Origin: Desulfotomaculum sp.
GTDB lineage: Bacteria > Bacillota > Desulfotomaculia > Desulfotomaculales > Nap2-2B
Length of the DNA: 62,547 nucleotides
Assembly (NCBI GenBank): GCA_003485325.1
Contig: DMZI01000016.1
Location: 1 to 62,547, forward strand
Reading direction: 5' to 3'
The position numbers and the translations under genes are program-made. This document shows positions 17,266-25,483 of this stretch, one piece after another (the first letter of the stretch is position 1; each line of letters begins with the position of its first letter). The notes below the pieces were generated by a model. The model did not search any database. It was not told the DNA's origin and saw nothing but the letters and a program-made list of their open reading frames with translations.

Positions 17266-17322
17266 GAGGTTCGAGTCCGGTTCTGAGAGGGCCTTGGGGT
17301 GAAATTCCCCCGGGCTACTCAC
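17250..17322 (+). ncRNA. Group II intron domains V and VI (3' end)
   Basis: Domain V spans 17250-17283: GAGCCGGA pairs with TCCGGTTC, an asymmetric bulge follows, and an inner five-pair stem is capped by a GAGA tetraloop. Domain VI follows with GGGG/CCCC pairing and an unpaired A, ending in CTACTCAC at about 17322, a normal intron 3' end. The rest of the ribozyme is absent. Confidence 0.75.
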
Positions 17323-17651
17323 CTGCTAAACAGGCTGGCAATTCACTACGGGTTAAGGAAAGCAAAAAAAAAGAGCGAAGCAAAGGATACTCACACCCTT
17401 GAAAAAGCCTCCCAAACCTCCCACGAACCTCCCAACAAACCTTCCACCGGGAAGCCTTGCGAGACAAGCGGTTGGGAGCATTAGGAGGCAAATGCAGAAG
17501 GTGTGGACGAGGGGTTTTCGGTTGATATTTTTGAGGGGGAGATATGAGCAAACCTCCCGGAAATATTCAAAGTTTATGCCCCAAAAAGCTGCAGCACGCT
17601 ACCTTTTTTCCTATATTCCCAAACTTTCCATTGACGACGGAGGATAAGGTC
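17323..17651. other. Gap after the intron remnant
   Basis: No supported gene. The stretch 17400-17450 contains repeated CCTCCCA units. GGAGG at 17638-17642 is the ribosome site of the next gene. Confidence 0.35.
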
Positions 17652-18032
17652 ATGGACTGCATTGCTAAACTTCAAGAGCTGGGTTATCAATTCACCGTAA
17701 CCGGCGGCAGAATAAGCTATAAATTTACGGGTAGCAGAGAACCAGACGTTGCGTCGGTAAGGCCGCTGCTTGCCGAGCTTAAGACCAGAAAGCAGGAGGC
17801 CATTGCTTACTTAAGGCCCTGTCTCAGGCAGATTCATGACAGGCCGGATTCCCGGCCAGAGGCAGACTGGCGCAAACTGCTGCGGGAGACTAAAGCAATG
17901 CTGACCCAGGCAGCGGCAGTCAGGAACAGCCGGGCAGCAAATAAAGCTTTTACAGATGCTTGCTATGCCAACGCATGTTTAAACTGGTTGAAAAGCCCAT
18001 ATTCCAGTGTGAATAGCTTTGGCAGAAAATGA
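17652..18032 (+). CDS. Hypothetical protein with TubC-like N-terminal segment
   Basis: 126 residues. The first 60 (helix, beta-hairpin with GGRISYKF, then LLAELKTRKQEAIAYLR) resemble the small TubC-type docking/N-terminal fold often found in mobile-element proteins; the rest is helical and polar. ATG at 17652 is chosen because GGAGG lies nine bases upstream; a longer frame from 17544 is open but lacks support. It is followed by a broken gene of mobile-element type. Function unknown. Confidence 0.6.
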   Translation: MDCIAKLQELGYQFTVTGGRISYKFTGSREPDVASVRPLLAELKTRKQEAIAYLRPCLRQIHDRPDSRPEADWRKLLRETKAMLTQAAAVRNSRAANKAFTDACYANACLNWLKSPYSSVNSFGRK

Positions 18033-18057
18033 GGTATCCGGAAGGGAAGACGGACAT

Positions 18058-18282
18058 ATGACCAGTTATGAGCTGATTAAACGCTTGAAAAAAATTAATA
18101 GCTTTAAAAGGGTGCAGAACATTTTAGCCCTGGCCCCACAAAACGGCCCTTTTTATGCGGGCAGCGAGGGGCAAAAAGAAAAAGCGGAATAGTTTTACTC
18201 GTTATGGCGGTCTTTTGGCTACACTTACGGTATCCACCTGCGCCGGATGCACTACCAGGTGGTAAGCCAAGGGGGATGTTAA
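18058..18282 (+). pseudogene. Truncated mobile-element protein interrupted by an amber codon
   Basis: ATG at 18058 opens 44 codons, a TAG at 18190-18192, then 29 more in-frame codons to TAA. Across the TAG the protein reads smoothly, and TAG replaces what looks like a Trp (TGG). The segment GIHLRRMHYQVVSQ resembles the N-terminal helix-turn-helix seen in topoisomerase VI A/Spo11-like proteins. Such proteins are normally several hundred residues, so this is also truncated. Family assignment is tentative. Confidence 0.5.
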
Positions 18283-18377
18283 AAAACATAACTGCTTGCC
18301 ACTGCGCTTCTTATTTGGGTTGGCACGTAAATTCCACCCGAATCCGCCCGCAGAAAATATTTTCCCGCTAGCCGTCT

Positions 18378-19070
18378 CTAACGCCTGGGCACCTGGGGCA
18401 GCTGCTTCATCATAGCGTTCACATCCGTAATCTTAACCCCCGCCGGAAGTTTGAAAAGCTCAGGAGACTGGGGCTCGATCTTCACGTTTTTATATTCCAT
18501 CACCACCTTGGTTCCGTCCGGCGCGGTCGTCTCCACCCGGACGGGAATCCCATAATCTTCGCGCACCCACATCCTGACCTCGCCGCTGCCACCTTCACCC
18601 TGCACCAGGATAACCTTACACTTCGCTCCGTCGCAAACCATTGTTCCCGCAACCTTAACCGCATTCGGATCCACGCCCTTCGTATAGTCGGCAGGCGTCT
18701 GCGTTTCCTTTCCCATGTCGCCAACAGAAACCATGACGGCCATATTCTGACTCGGGTAATAGCTGTAAACAATATTGGCATCGCCGTCAATAATAGTGAC
18801 TATCTTCTGCCCGCCGACCACGCCTTCAGTGCGCAACTTCTTGCCCTGCACCCACGCCTTGCCGGTCATTTTAGCACCAGGCGCAGTTAAAATGTAGTCG
18901 TAAGCCATCCCCTCAATCCGCTGCCCCTTGGCAAAGAGACCAGCAACCGGTTCCTCTTTCCCCGCCGGCGCAAGCTGTTCCGCCGCATCTTTCTTACCGC
19001 CGCAGCCGGCCAACCCGAGACAAAACAAAATAAGCACCGATACCGCAAGAAATGCCGCTAACCTTTTCAT
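18378..19070 (-). CDS. Secreted lipoprotein, LolA/DUF4412-like
   Basis: 230 residues beginning with a lipoprotein signal peptide whose lipobox ends at Cys23 (LAGC), followed by a short Lys/Glu-rich linker. The body is beta-rich with no membrane segments and resembles the DUF4412/LolA-type half-barrel. It repeats the theme of a stored polypeptide property (VTIIDGDANIVYSYYPSQN) common in that family. ATG at 19070 sits seven bases after AAGGAGGGG. It would be anchored on the outer face of the cell membrane. It is first of three exported proteins on this strand inside the presumed island, which may act together at the cell surface. Exact function unknown. Confidence 0.72.
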   Translation of the reverse strand: MKRLAAFLAVSVLILFCLGLAGCGGKKDAAEQLAPAGKEEPVAGLFAKGQRIEGMAYDYILTAPGAKMTGKAWVQGKKLRTEGVVGGQKIVTIIDGDANIVYSYYPSQNMAVMVSVGDMGKETQTPADYTKGVDPNAVKVAGTMVCDGAKCKVILVQGEGGSGEVRMWVREDYGIPVRVETTAPDGTKVVMEYKNVKIEPQSPELFKLPAGVKITDVNAMMKQLPQVPRR

Positions 19071-19161
19071 CAAGCAACCCCTCCTTAAATAAAATAGAAA
19101 ATTTACGCTATCCTGATGAGAATCCCGTGCTTAACGAAAACCGCACTTTCAAACCGAACAA

Positions 19162-20361
19162 TCAGTCCACCGGGAAGGTGTACGCCTGCCTCTGTAAGGT
19201 TACCGGATCGGTTTCTCCAAGGGGCCAAAAACCGGGACCGGCCGCCTCCGCAATATAATACTTAACGCCGTCTTTAGAAAAGTAAACCACTCTGCGGTCT
19301 ATGGGAAGTTCCCGCTCGTCGAACTCTATCCCGACTGCCATATGGTCCTCAGCCTCTGCGGATATAAAGGGGAACTTCAGCAGCGCAACCCGGTAGCCCA
19401 TATTTTTCAGCACCGCGGCGAGGAGAACCGACTTGCAGTCGCAGTCGCCGTCATCAATCAGGGTTTGAGCGGGAAGCTGGGCAGTTTTCCTCCGTTCGTA
19501 AGGGATCGCGGTAGCAACAAAGCTGAGAACAAGTTCTGCGGTACGGAAGCGGTTATATCCCTGACCGCGCGCCGCCGCAGAAAGCCTTTCGGCCAAACTG
19601 CCCGCATACGCATAGTTAGCCTTTTCCTTCACCCAAGGAGAGTAATCACCTAAATTCTCGGACGAAACGCTGCGCACTAAGATTTTAGCATCCTCCCCCA
19701 TTGCAGAAAGCATAGCGGCCTGCGTCTCCCCGTCAGCCTCGTAAAAAGCGCGCACAGTGCCGGCAGCATCCCTGCTCCACTTTAAAAGATCCGCGGGCAT
19801 CGCCACATGCCAGGAATAAGCATAGCTGCCGTACTCCCATTCATAGTCTCTGTACACAGCGTCAACCGAAGCCGGGTAATCCAAAGCGGGGACTGCCCGG
19901 ACTTTTTTTGACACAACCGCCGTCTGCTTCGGCCCGTCCCAAACAACCTGGAGGTCCAAGAGCTCGATCACCCACCGCAGCGGGAGCATAATCCGATAGT
20001 TCGTGATTTCGGGGGCGACGTCCATCATAACCGTTGCACTGTTGACGACTGCCTTCTTTGAGCCTACAGCCAGCTTTACAGTGCGGTTCTCTCCAGTCAG
20101 ATTAACTGTTCTTCTGGCGCCGTTCCAAACCACGTTCGGCCCGCCAATGCCGGCGGCCGCAGCAACAAAACGCAACGGCACGTAAACCCGCCCGTTCTTA
20201 ATGTAAGGCGCAACATCCATCTTCTGCTCCGCGCCGTTTAAAACGCAGGTCCGGGAGCCGACCCGGAAAAGCGTTACCCCCTTCGCCTCAGAAGGAGCAG
20301 CGAGAGCAAACGCCTGAGAGCAGACTATCAGCGCCACAAGAGCCGCTATCCTGAGTTTCAC
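19162..20361 (-). CDS. Exported protein: copper-amine-oxidase N-like stalk domain plus transglutaminase-like domain
   Basis: 399 residues. A signal peptide (1-24) precedes a copper-amine-oxidase N-terminal-like stalk domain (about 30-155) with two GRVYVPLRFV-type units. A transglutaminase-like domain follows (about 220-370), with a candidate catalytic Cys in DDGDCDCKS and His in EDHMAVG. The GTG start at 20361 is seven bases after AAGGAGGGT; an upstream frame overlapping the next gene is rejected. These stalk domains are typical of surface proteins of anaerobic Firmicutes. Possible role: cross-linking or proteolysis at the wall. The gene lies 32 bases or less from its upstream neighbour and is probably cotranscribed. 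Confidence 0.8.
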   Translation of the reverse strand: MKLRIAALVALIVCSQAFALAAPSEAKGVTLFRVGSRTCVLNGAEQKMDVAPYIKNGRVYVPLRFVAAAAGIGGPNVVWNGARRTVNLTGENRTVKLAVGSKKAVVNSATVMMDVAPEITNYRIMLPLRWVIELLDLQVVWDGPKQTAVVSKKVRAVPALDYPASVDAVYRDYEWEYGSYAYSWHVAMPADLLKWSRDAAGTVRAFYEADGETQAAMLSAMGEDAKILVRSVSSENLGDYSPWVKEKANYAYAGSLAERLSAAARGQGYNRFRTAELVLSFVATAIPYERRKTAQLPAQTLIDDGDCDCKSVLLAAVLKNMGYRVALLKFPFISAEAEDHMAVGIEFDERELPIDRRVVYFSKDGVKYYIAEAAGPGFWPLGETDPVTLQRQAYTFPVD

Positions 20362-20389
20362 AGGCGTACCCTCCTTTTTTGCTTCGGTG

Positions 20390-22681
20390 CTACCGAGTCG
20401 TACTATTACTGGCGGTGACACCGATATAATGGATATAGTCCCAGTCTACGTAAGAACCGGCTGTGTTATAGACGTTTCCGTCAATAATCACTCTTTGTTT
20501 AGCCCCAGCGGGTGCCGGCAGAGAAGCAGTAAACGCCGGTTTGAAGTTTACCCCGTCGTAACTGTATCGAAGGGTAATCTCTTCTCCGTTCCTTGCAACC
20601 TCATACCAGTAGGTGTACCTGGCCCATCCGCCGGTTAACTCTTGTTTAATTATGTCTTCTGGCGAGCGAAACTTAGCGTCTGCTATCCCCTTACCTTTGC
20701 TTACAAGTTGGGCGCTTAATTCATTGGATTGGTACCACCAATCCGTTCCGCGATATATTCGGAGGAAATCATCGGTTCCATCCCCAAAGGTAACCCACAG
20801 CGTCTGCCCCTGAGCGCCCGTTGAGCCCGCAGGTGATACGTTAATACCGCCGGTAGTGGCATGGAGGTTATAAGTGGCCTTTGTTCTCAGAACCCAGTTG
20901 TCTCCTTCGAAAGGAAGAATCAGGGTTAGGCTGGGCTTCCAGCCAGACTGTTCTTGGTAGTTGGTTCGCCAGCCCCCGGAGGAAGCACAGGATCCCTGAA
21001 GGTGATATCTCAGATACCCTGGGTTGTCCGTCAACGAATAACTACCGAGTCCAGGTATTACTTGCCAAGATGGATCTAAAACAGACGTTGAGAAATCCTG
21101 TCTATGAGTAGGCAACGGATTGATTGTCAGTAAAGCAGTTTTTGGCAATCCTCCGTTTAGCCTGGCTGTAATGGGTACATTTACAGGCGAGTTCACCTTA
21201 TATGTAGTGATGTTGAATGTGACTGAGGTTTCACCGGCTTTCACTGCCACGCTCGGATTGAAGCTCACAGGATAGCCAGAAGTGGGTGATAATATTACAA
21301 TCTGGCCTCCACTAGGTGCAGGACCGCTCAAGGTTACTGTGCCGACTGAAGATGAGCCAGCGGTCACTGAAGCAGGTGATATCGTCAATGCTGATACATT
21401 AATAATCAAAGGCGGCGGAGTTTCTGTAAAAACCTCTACCGATATTTGCTCCTCCTTCGGCTTCAGCGGGTGCAGCGTGAAATCGTAGATAATCCTTCCC
21501 CCGCTTCCACTATAGACAAATTTACCTTTAAACAGCGGAACGATATAGTCGTTCAAAGTCACGGTATGCTTCTCATCCAGATATTCCCCTGTGTAAACCA
21601 GTCCTCCCTCTATTCTGAAAGGCGCCTGTGGTTCCTGCGGCGGCTGCCCTCCAGGCTGCTGTCCTTCCGGTGGTTGTCCACCAGGCGGTGGCGGTGGTGG
21701 TGGCAACTGTCCTTCAGGAGGCTGTTGTCCCTCCGGCGGTTGACCTCCAGGCGGTGGCGGCTGCCCTCCAGGTTGCTGTCCCTCTGGCGGTGGTTGTTGA
21801 CCTCCAGGTGGCAACTGTCCTTCCGGTGGTTGACCTCCAGGCTGCTGTTGACCTCCAGGCGGTAGCTGTCCTTCCGGTGGTTGTTGTCCATCCGGCGGTG
21901 CTTGCAGTTTCTGTGATACCTGAGGCTTTTCTTTCTGAGGTAGACTTTGGAATTCTTCCTCGGTCAGGATTATCTCCACATTCTTATCCGAGGTGTCCCC
22001 ATCCCTGTTTACATCCGCCTCTACGTTTATCGTACTGACGAACAGTCTGGTGCCTACATACGTATCAAAGGGTACTATAACCGTATCCAAAACCACTTCG
22101 GCTCCGTCAGGAGTCAGTTTTACTGCTTTTCCTTCTGGACTACTCCAAATTGTTGTCCACTTTCCGCTTTCGCCCTGCAGTTGAACTTCCTTAATGGCCG
22201 GTTGGAGACACTTGACCTCAGGCAAACCGACATCCTTGAGCACGATTTGCAATCCCTGCGCAGAAGGGAAACTCCTGATCGTAACCACCTGCATCTTTGC
22301 GTCCCAGTTCACCTCCGATCCTAGCGCCTCGCTGATAAAGCGCAAGGGCACCAGCGTCCGCCCGTTGACAATCATTGCCGGCACATCCAAAGCGACCGGC
22401 TGGTTATTTTTGTATGCCCAACCGCCGATGATCAGCTTTATTTCCGTACCGTCCTTGGTTGCCGTGACGGTCTGGGTGCGACCGTCCCAATTTACGTCCG
22501 CTCCCAGGGCCTCAAATATCGCCCGCAAGGGTACAAGGGTCCGGCCTTGCTCGATTACCGGCGGTACGTCAAAAACCGGCTCCTGTCCATCCAAAACCAC
22601 CCGCGGGGCGGCCAGGGCAGCACTGGCCGATACAAGCAGCACAAACACAACCGCCAACCCGGTAATTACAAATTTTCTCAT
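20390..22681 (-). CDS. Large exported protein: stalk domain, Pro/Gly/Gln-repeat linker, C-terminal jelly-roll-like region
   Basis: 763 residues. A signal peptide (1-24) is followed by a copper-amine-oxidase N-like stalk domain with two GRTLVPLR units (about 28-140). Then come a beta-rich segment (150-255), a Pro/Gly/Gln-rich repeat linker (about 259-352) and a beta segment with an Ig-like fold (about 430-530). The C-terminal region (about 560-755) is aromatic- and Gly-rich and looks like a laminin-G/concanavalin jelly roll. No catalytic residues are evident; substrate or surface binding is plausible. ATG has a GGGGGAAAAGG site. It is likely cotranscribed with the transglutaminase-like gene downstream. 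Confidence 0.8.
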   Translation of the reverse strand: MRKFVITGLAVVFVLLVSASAALAAPRVVLDGQEPVFDVPPVIEQGRTLVPLRAIFEALGADVNWDGRTQTVTATKDGTEIKLIIGGWAYKNNQPVALDVPAMIVNGRTLVPLRFISEALGSEVNWDAKMQVVTIRSFPSAQGLQIVLKDVGLPEVKCLQPAIKEVQLQGESGKWTTIWSSPEGKAVKLTPDGAEVVLDTVIVPFDTYVGTRLFVSTINVEADVNRDGDTSDKNVEIILTEEEFQSLPQKEKPQVSQKLQAPPDGQQPPEGQLPPGGQQQPGGQPPEGQLPPGGQQPPPEGQQPGGQPPPPGGQPPEGQQPPEGQLPPPPPPPGGQPPEGQQPGGQPPQEPQAPFRIEGGLVYTGEYLDEKHTVTLNDYIVPLFKGKFVYSGSGGRIIYDFTLHPLKPKEEQISVEVFTETPPPLIINVSALTISPASVTAGSSSVGTVTLSGPAPSGGQIVILSPTSGYPVSFNPSVAVKAGETSVTFNITTYKVNSPVNVPITARLNGGLPKTALLTINPLPTHRQDFSTSVLDPSWQVIPGLGSYSLTDNPGYLRYHLQGSCASSGGWRTNYQEQSGWKPSLTLILPFEGDNWVLRTKATYNLHATTGGINVSPAGSTGAQGQTLWVTFGDGTDDFLRIYRGTDWWYQSNELSAQLVSKGKGIADAKFRSPEDIIKQELTGGWARYTYWYEVARNGEEITLRYSYDGVNFKPAFTASLPAPAGAKQRVIIDGNVYNTAGSYVDWDYIHYIGVTASNSTTR
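21625..21905 (-). repeat. In-gene repeat encoding PPEGQ/PPGGQ linker
   Basis: Imperfect 12-18 base units (CCACCTGGAGGTCAA type, read on the minus strand) are repeated through about 280 bases and encode a disordered Pro-Gly-Gln-rich linker. Such tracts are prone to length change by slippage. Confidence 0.85.
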
Positions 22682-23199
22682 ACCTTTTCCCCCTTAATAA
22701 CTATTGTCCCCTTGTCATCGGGGCCGCGTAACAGACTATCTGCGCCACAAGAGCCGCTATCCTGGGTTTCACCGGTGCACCTTCCTTTTTGCCGTGCCGC
22801 CGGCGGCCTAAAGCCGGAGCTTTTTGCGCCTTCCTGAAAAAACCAGGCCTTCTCCCAACTTCCCGGCCGGGCAGGCCGGGCCCTACGAAGCCAGTCCTGT
22901 CTCAGTGGCCGGGCTGCCCGCGGGCAAGCCCGGTTAACTTCACTGTCTCGGGGCCCGAAAACCCTGCTTGTAACTATTCAGCCCCACCCGATAAAATTGC
23001 AAAATCTTGTAGGTTATGTTTCTATGTCCTCCTTCCAATTCCTGCTTCCCGCGCAATATTTTCCCCTTATTCATTGGCAGCTGCGAATTCGTCTGAAAAC
23101 CCAAACGAGTAGTTCATATTCCGCTGATTGCCCCGTTAAAGAGCCAAAATAGCCTAATTCAGCGCTGAACTCATCCCCTTTTTTTCGTATGCTTGAAGC
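22682..23199. other. Gene-poor region with a duplicated gene-start fragment
   Basis: No intact gene. Positions 22732-22797 repeat the start region of the transglutaminase-like gene (see separate entry). The following 250 bases are GC-rich, with CCCGGCCGGGCAGGCCGGG inverted motifs at about 22860-22880, and then become AT-rich. Confidence 0.45.
22732..22797 (-). repeat. Partial duplication of the 5' end of the stalk/transglutaminase gene
   Basis: This stretch matches 20321-20386 at roughly nine positions in ten, covering the ribosome site, the GTG start and the first dozen signal-peptide codons (VKPRIAALVA here, VKLRIAALVA in the intact gene). It then diverges. It appears to be the leftover of a lost tandem copy. 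Confidence 0.75.
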
Positions 23200-23334
23200 A
23201 TGAACGAACCGCTTGTTATCCAGGGTCGCTACATAACAGCAGAGGACATCGAGCTGGTCCGTTGGCTCATCGCGGTCCACCCCGACTGGGGGCGCAGCCG
23301 GCTCTCCCATGAACTCTGCCGGCGCTGGAACTAG
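23200..23334 (+). pseudogene. DUF4338-type transposase, N-terminal stub
   Basis: An ATG-started frame of 44 codons with the pattern ITAEDIELVRWLIAVHPDWG then SRLSHELCRRWN, typical of the start of DUF4338-family transposase-like proteins, which are normally several hundred residues. It stops right after the conserved helix, so it is truncated. Confidence 0.55.
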
Positions 23335-23422
23335 CAGCCCGCCACCGGTCAGACGAAGACGTTATTAAGGGATAGCCAACAGGTTGCAGAAATTAAAACT
23401 GCCAAACTAAGGGAGTGTGGCT

Positions 23423-23563
23423 GTGGACTTCATCACCAACATCTTAAACAAAATTGGTGAAAAGCTTGCTGGAGAAGAGGATATAATTGTTGTCTACTTC
23501 TGCCGCACCCCCGATAATACACCAGAGGAAGCGGTAAAAGCACCGTTGCTAAAGCCAGGGTAA
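23423..23563 (+). CDS. Small hypothetical ORF
   Basis: 46 codons from GTG (VDFITNILNKIGEKL...) with a GGGAG upstream. Its start resembles the start of the next fragment (VDLNAVLLAEIGKKL), hinting that both derive from one gene family. It may be a fragment; no function assigned. Confidence 0.35.
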   Translation: MDFITNILNKIGEKLAGEEDIIVVYFCRTPDNTPEEAVKAPLLKPG

Positions 23564-23618
23564 GCGGCAGCAACATAGCCTTCGTTTCGCCCTTCACAGA
23601 AAGGAGGGAAACTGAACC

Positions 23619-23869
23619 GTGGACTTAAACGCCGTCCTTCTCGCGGAAATCGGTAAAAAGCTGGTTAAACCGGGAGCAGTGAGCGGCGTTGTGGCGGTCT
23701 CCTCGAAACCGTTCACCGGGGCCTCTATACCAACGCAGAGGAACCTCCCGTTCCACCAGGTCATAAACGCATTCATTACAACAACAGATACATAGATCTG
23801 CCTGCTGAAGGGGTAAAGGAATGGCTGAACAAAAACGCGCCAAATACCCTGGTGATTATGCTGAATTAA
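23619..23869 (+). pseudogene. Frameshifted small hypothetical gene
   Basis: GTG after AAGGAGGG opens a frame that runs 58 codons to TAG at 23793-23795. A second frame from about 23705 to TAA at 23867-23869 (GLYTNAEEPPVPPGHKRIHY, then DLPAEGVKEWLNKNAPNTLV) reads much better as protein. A frameshift near 23700 joins them. Family unknown. Confidence 0.45.
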
Positions 23870-23988
23870 GTTGCTGGAAAACACAAAGCCAAACGCCAAC
23901 CCAACCTTGTGGAAATGTTGCCACAAGGTATTTTAACCTGCATAGCTGACCTTGAACCTTACGGCTTCAGAACGATCTGAAGACCGGG

Positions 23989-24255
23989 TTGGAAGACCCT
24001 CTCGTGGTAAGGGACGAGCAGGCGAGGCTGGACTTCCTGGAATTAGTGAGAAGGCTGATGTACGGGAACCATCAAGAGAGACTCATAAACCTGCTCCTGA
24101 AGAACGGCCCCACAAACTTCCCGGAGGACGAGCCGTGGGTGAACCCGAAGGTGCTGGTGAAACTGAAATCGCCGGAGGACGCTGCACAGTACCTGGCGGA
24201 GAACTTGCAGGCGGTGCTGAGCGCGGACGAGCCACCGAACAGCCTGCGGGATTGA
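23989..24255 (+). CDS. Hypothetical ORF in decayed region
   Basis: About 88 codons (LDFLELVRRLMYGNHQERL near the start) with sensible codon use, from a TTG without a clear ribosome site. It is probably a gene fragment. No family recognised. Confidence 0.35.
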   Translation: MEDPLVVRDEQARLDFLELVRRLMYGNHQERLINLLLKNGPTNFPEDEPWVNPKVLVKLKSPEDAAQYLAENLQAVLSADEPPNSLRD

Positions 24256-24427
24256 ATATTGAAGTAACGGAAGCGCCACGGGTAGAAGAAGAACTGACGA
24301 ACGCGGTATGTGTTCCTTATCAGCCGCAGAGACTCAAAATTCCAGGGGCTAAACCGCAGCCGAAAAGAGATTTTGGCGTTTAATTCCAGGAAGCAGGAGT
24401 CGTCCATTATGTGGAGAAAAGGAAAAA

Positions 24428-24926
24428 ATGCCGACATTAAACTTTAAGGGGAAAACGTTTGTCCAAAATTACCACTTCCAGGTGGAACAAACGGGTAGAG
24501 AACAGAGGGGCACAAGTTATGTTCATGCGGAGGATGTCAAGGAATACCTGATCAAGCAGTGCCGAATCCGGGAGGAAGAAATAGCCGTAAAAAGCAGCGA
24601 GAAAGACGATATTGAAGGGGATTGATCTCCTGAGCAGAAATTGTCCAATTCGTTATATTATCACCAGGCAGGCCCTGCAGGAGGGCTGGGACTGCGCCTT
24701 TGCCTACGTTCTGGCCATCCTGACCAACCCAACTTCCCAGTTAAGCATTACGCAGCTGGTGGGAAGAATTTTAAGGCAGCCCGGGGCAAGAAAAACGAAG
24801 GTAAAAGAACTTGATGAGAGCTACGTCTTCTGCTACCGGCAGAGGGCCAAAGAGGTTCTGGAGAGCGTGAAGGCATGTTTTGAGGCAGAAGGATTGGGGG
24901 ACCTGGCTGGCCGAACAAGTTTTTAG
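24428..24926 (+). pseudogene. Type III restriction-type helicase (Res), C-terminal fragment
   Basis: Two overlapping frames give LNFKGKTFVQNYHFQVEQ ... KSSEKDDIEG, then, after a one-base insertion near 24619, IDLLSRNCPIRYIITRQALQ, EGWDCAFAYVLAIL and QLVGRILRQP. The last is helicase motif VI of SF2 type III restriction Res subunits. The Walker A and B parts are missing. The following segment to about 25090 (YKLPVRIKVRKTSKSLVRYD) continues the same protein type. It is a non-functional remnant of a defence or restriction gene. Confidence 0.7.
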
Positions 24927-25362
24927 AAAGCTGGTTGAGCAAAAAATATTGTGTTTCTTTTTGCTTTCTGGTCAGGGCGGGTACAAGTTGCCGGTTAGGA
25001 TAAAGGTGAGAAAAACCTCTAAATCGTTGGTAAGATATGACAACATCCTAATCCAACGGAGCCTGTTTGACTTTTTCCCGCGCGAGATTGGGACATTCCG
25101 GCATAGGAATAACAGCAGATTTATATACTTACCTTTTCCCCGATGCGCAAAAAGAAGCAGCCAGGAAGATTGACTCCATCCTGGCCGGCAAACAATAACA
25201 TCAACTATAAACCAGTTACAAGTTTTTAAGCCTGGCAAAAAATCAAAGCCAGGTTTTATTTTAGCTCTAAGCAGTTTATTAGAAAGTTATTAGAAAAAAC
25301 TGCTTTGTATACATTATGGCAAGGACTTCCAACCCTGGAATCCTTGCCATTTCTGTATTTCC
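24927..25362. other. Decayed sequence up to the tRNA
   Basis: Further helicase-like debris to about 25090, then a short frame ending in TAA at about 25196 (DAQKEAARKIDSILAGKQ) that may be the tail of another mobile gene. A hairpin at 25317-25352 (ATGGCAAGGA pairing with TCCTTGCCAT) lies just beyond the tRNA 3' end. Confidence 0.4.
25231..25262 (+). terminator. Rho-independent terminator-like hairpin
   Basis: CCTGGC (25231-25236) pairs with GCCAGG (25248-25253), followed by TTTTATTTTA. It lies after the last plus-strand gene debris of the island. Confidence 0.55.
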
Positions 25363-25437
25363 TGGAGCTGGTGGTCGGATTTGAACCGACGACCTGCGCA
25401 TTACGAGTGCGCTGCTCTACCACTGAGCCACACCAGC
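25363..25437 (-). tRNA. tRNA-Thr (CGT anticodon)
   Basis: 75 bases with encoded CCA. The acceptor GCTGGTG pairs with CACCAGC. The D arm is GCTC...GAGC, the anticodon stem GCGCA/TGCGC has loop CTCGTAA, and the T arm GTCGG/CCGAC has TTCGAAT. Anticodon CGT reads ACG (Thr). It is also the likely target of the island to its left, since its 3' half is repeated at 16270-16312. Confidence 0.95.
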
Positions 25438-25483
25438 GTTATTTAAAAATTATACCATAAAAGAAGCCGTTTGAATAATAAAC

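Noticed and set aside
20362..20421. Upstream extension of the transglutaminase-like gene overlapping its neighbour
   Set aside because: The GTG at 20361 has a proper AAGGAGGG site and begins exactly at the signal peptide.
21625..21905. CRISPR array
   Set aside because: The repeat is short, in-frame and continuous inside a coding gene, with no spacers; no CRISPR array is present in the window.
21446..22038. Plus-strand frames through the Pro-Gly-Gln repeat
   Set aside because: Repeat-derived Val/Ala- or Arg/Trp-rich antisense translations without start signals.
23952..24383. 143-codon plus-strand frame in the decayed region
   Set aside because: Most of it is a Gly/Glu/Arg-rich shadow of the better frame 23989-24255; only its tail may be remnant coding.
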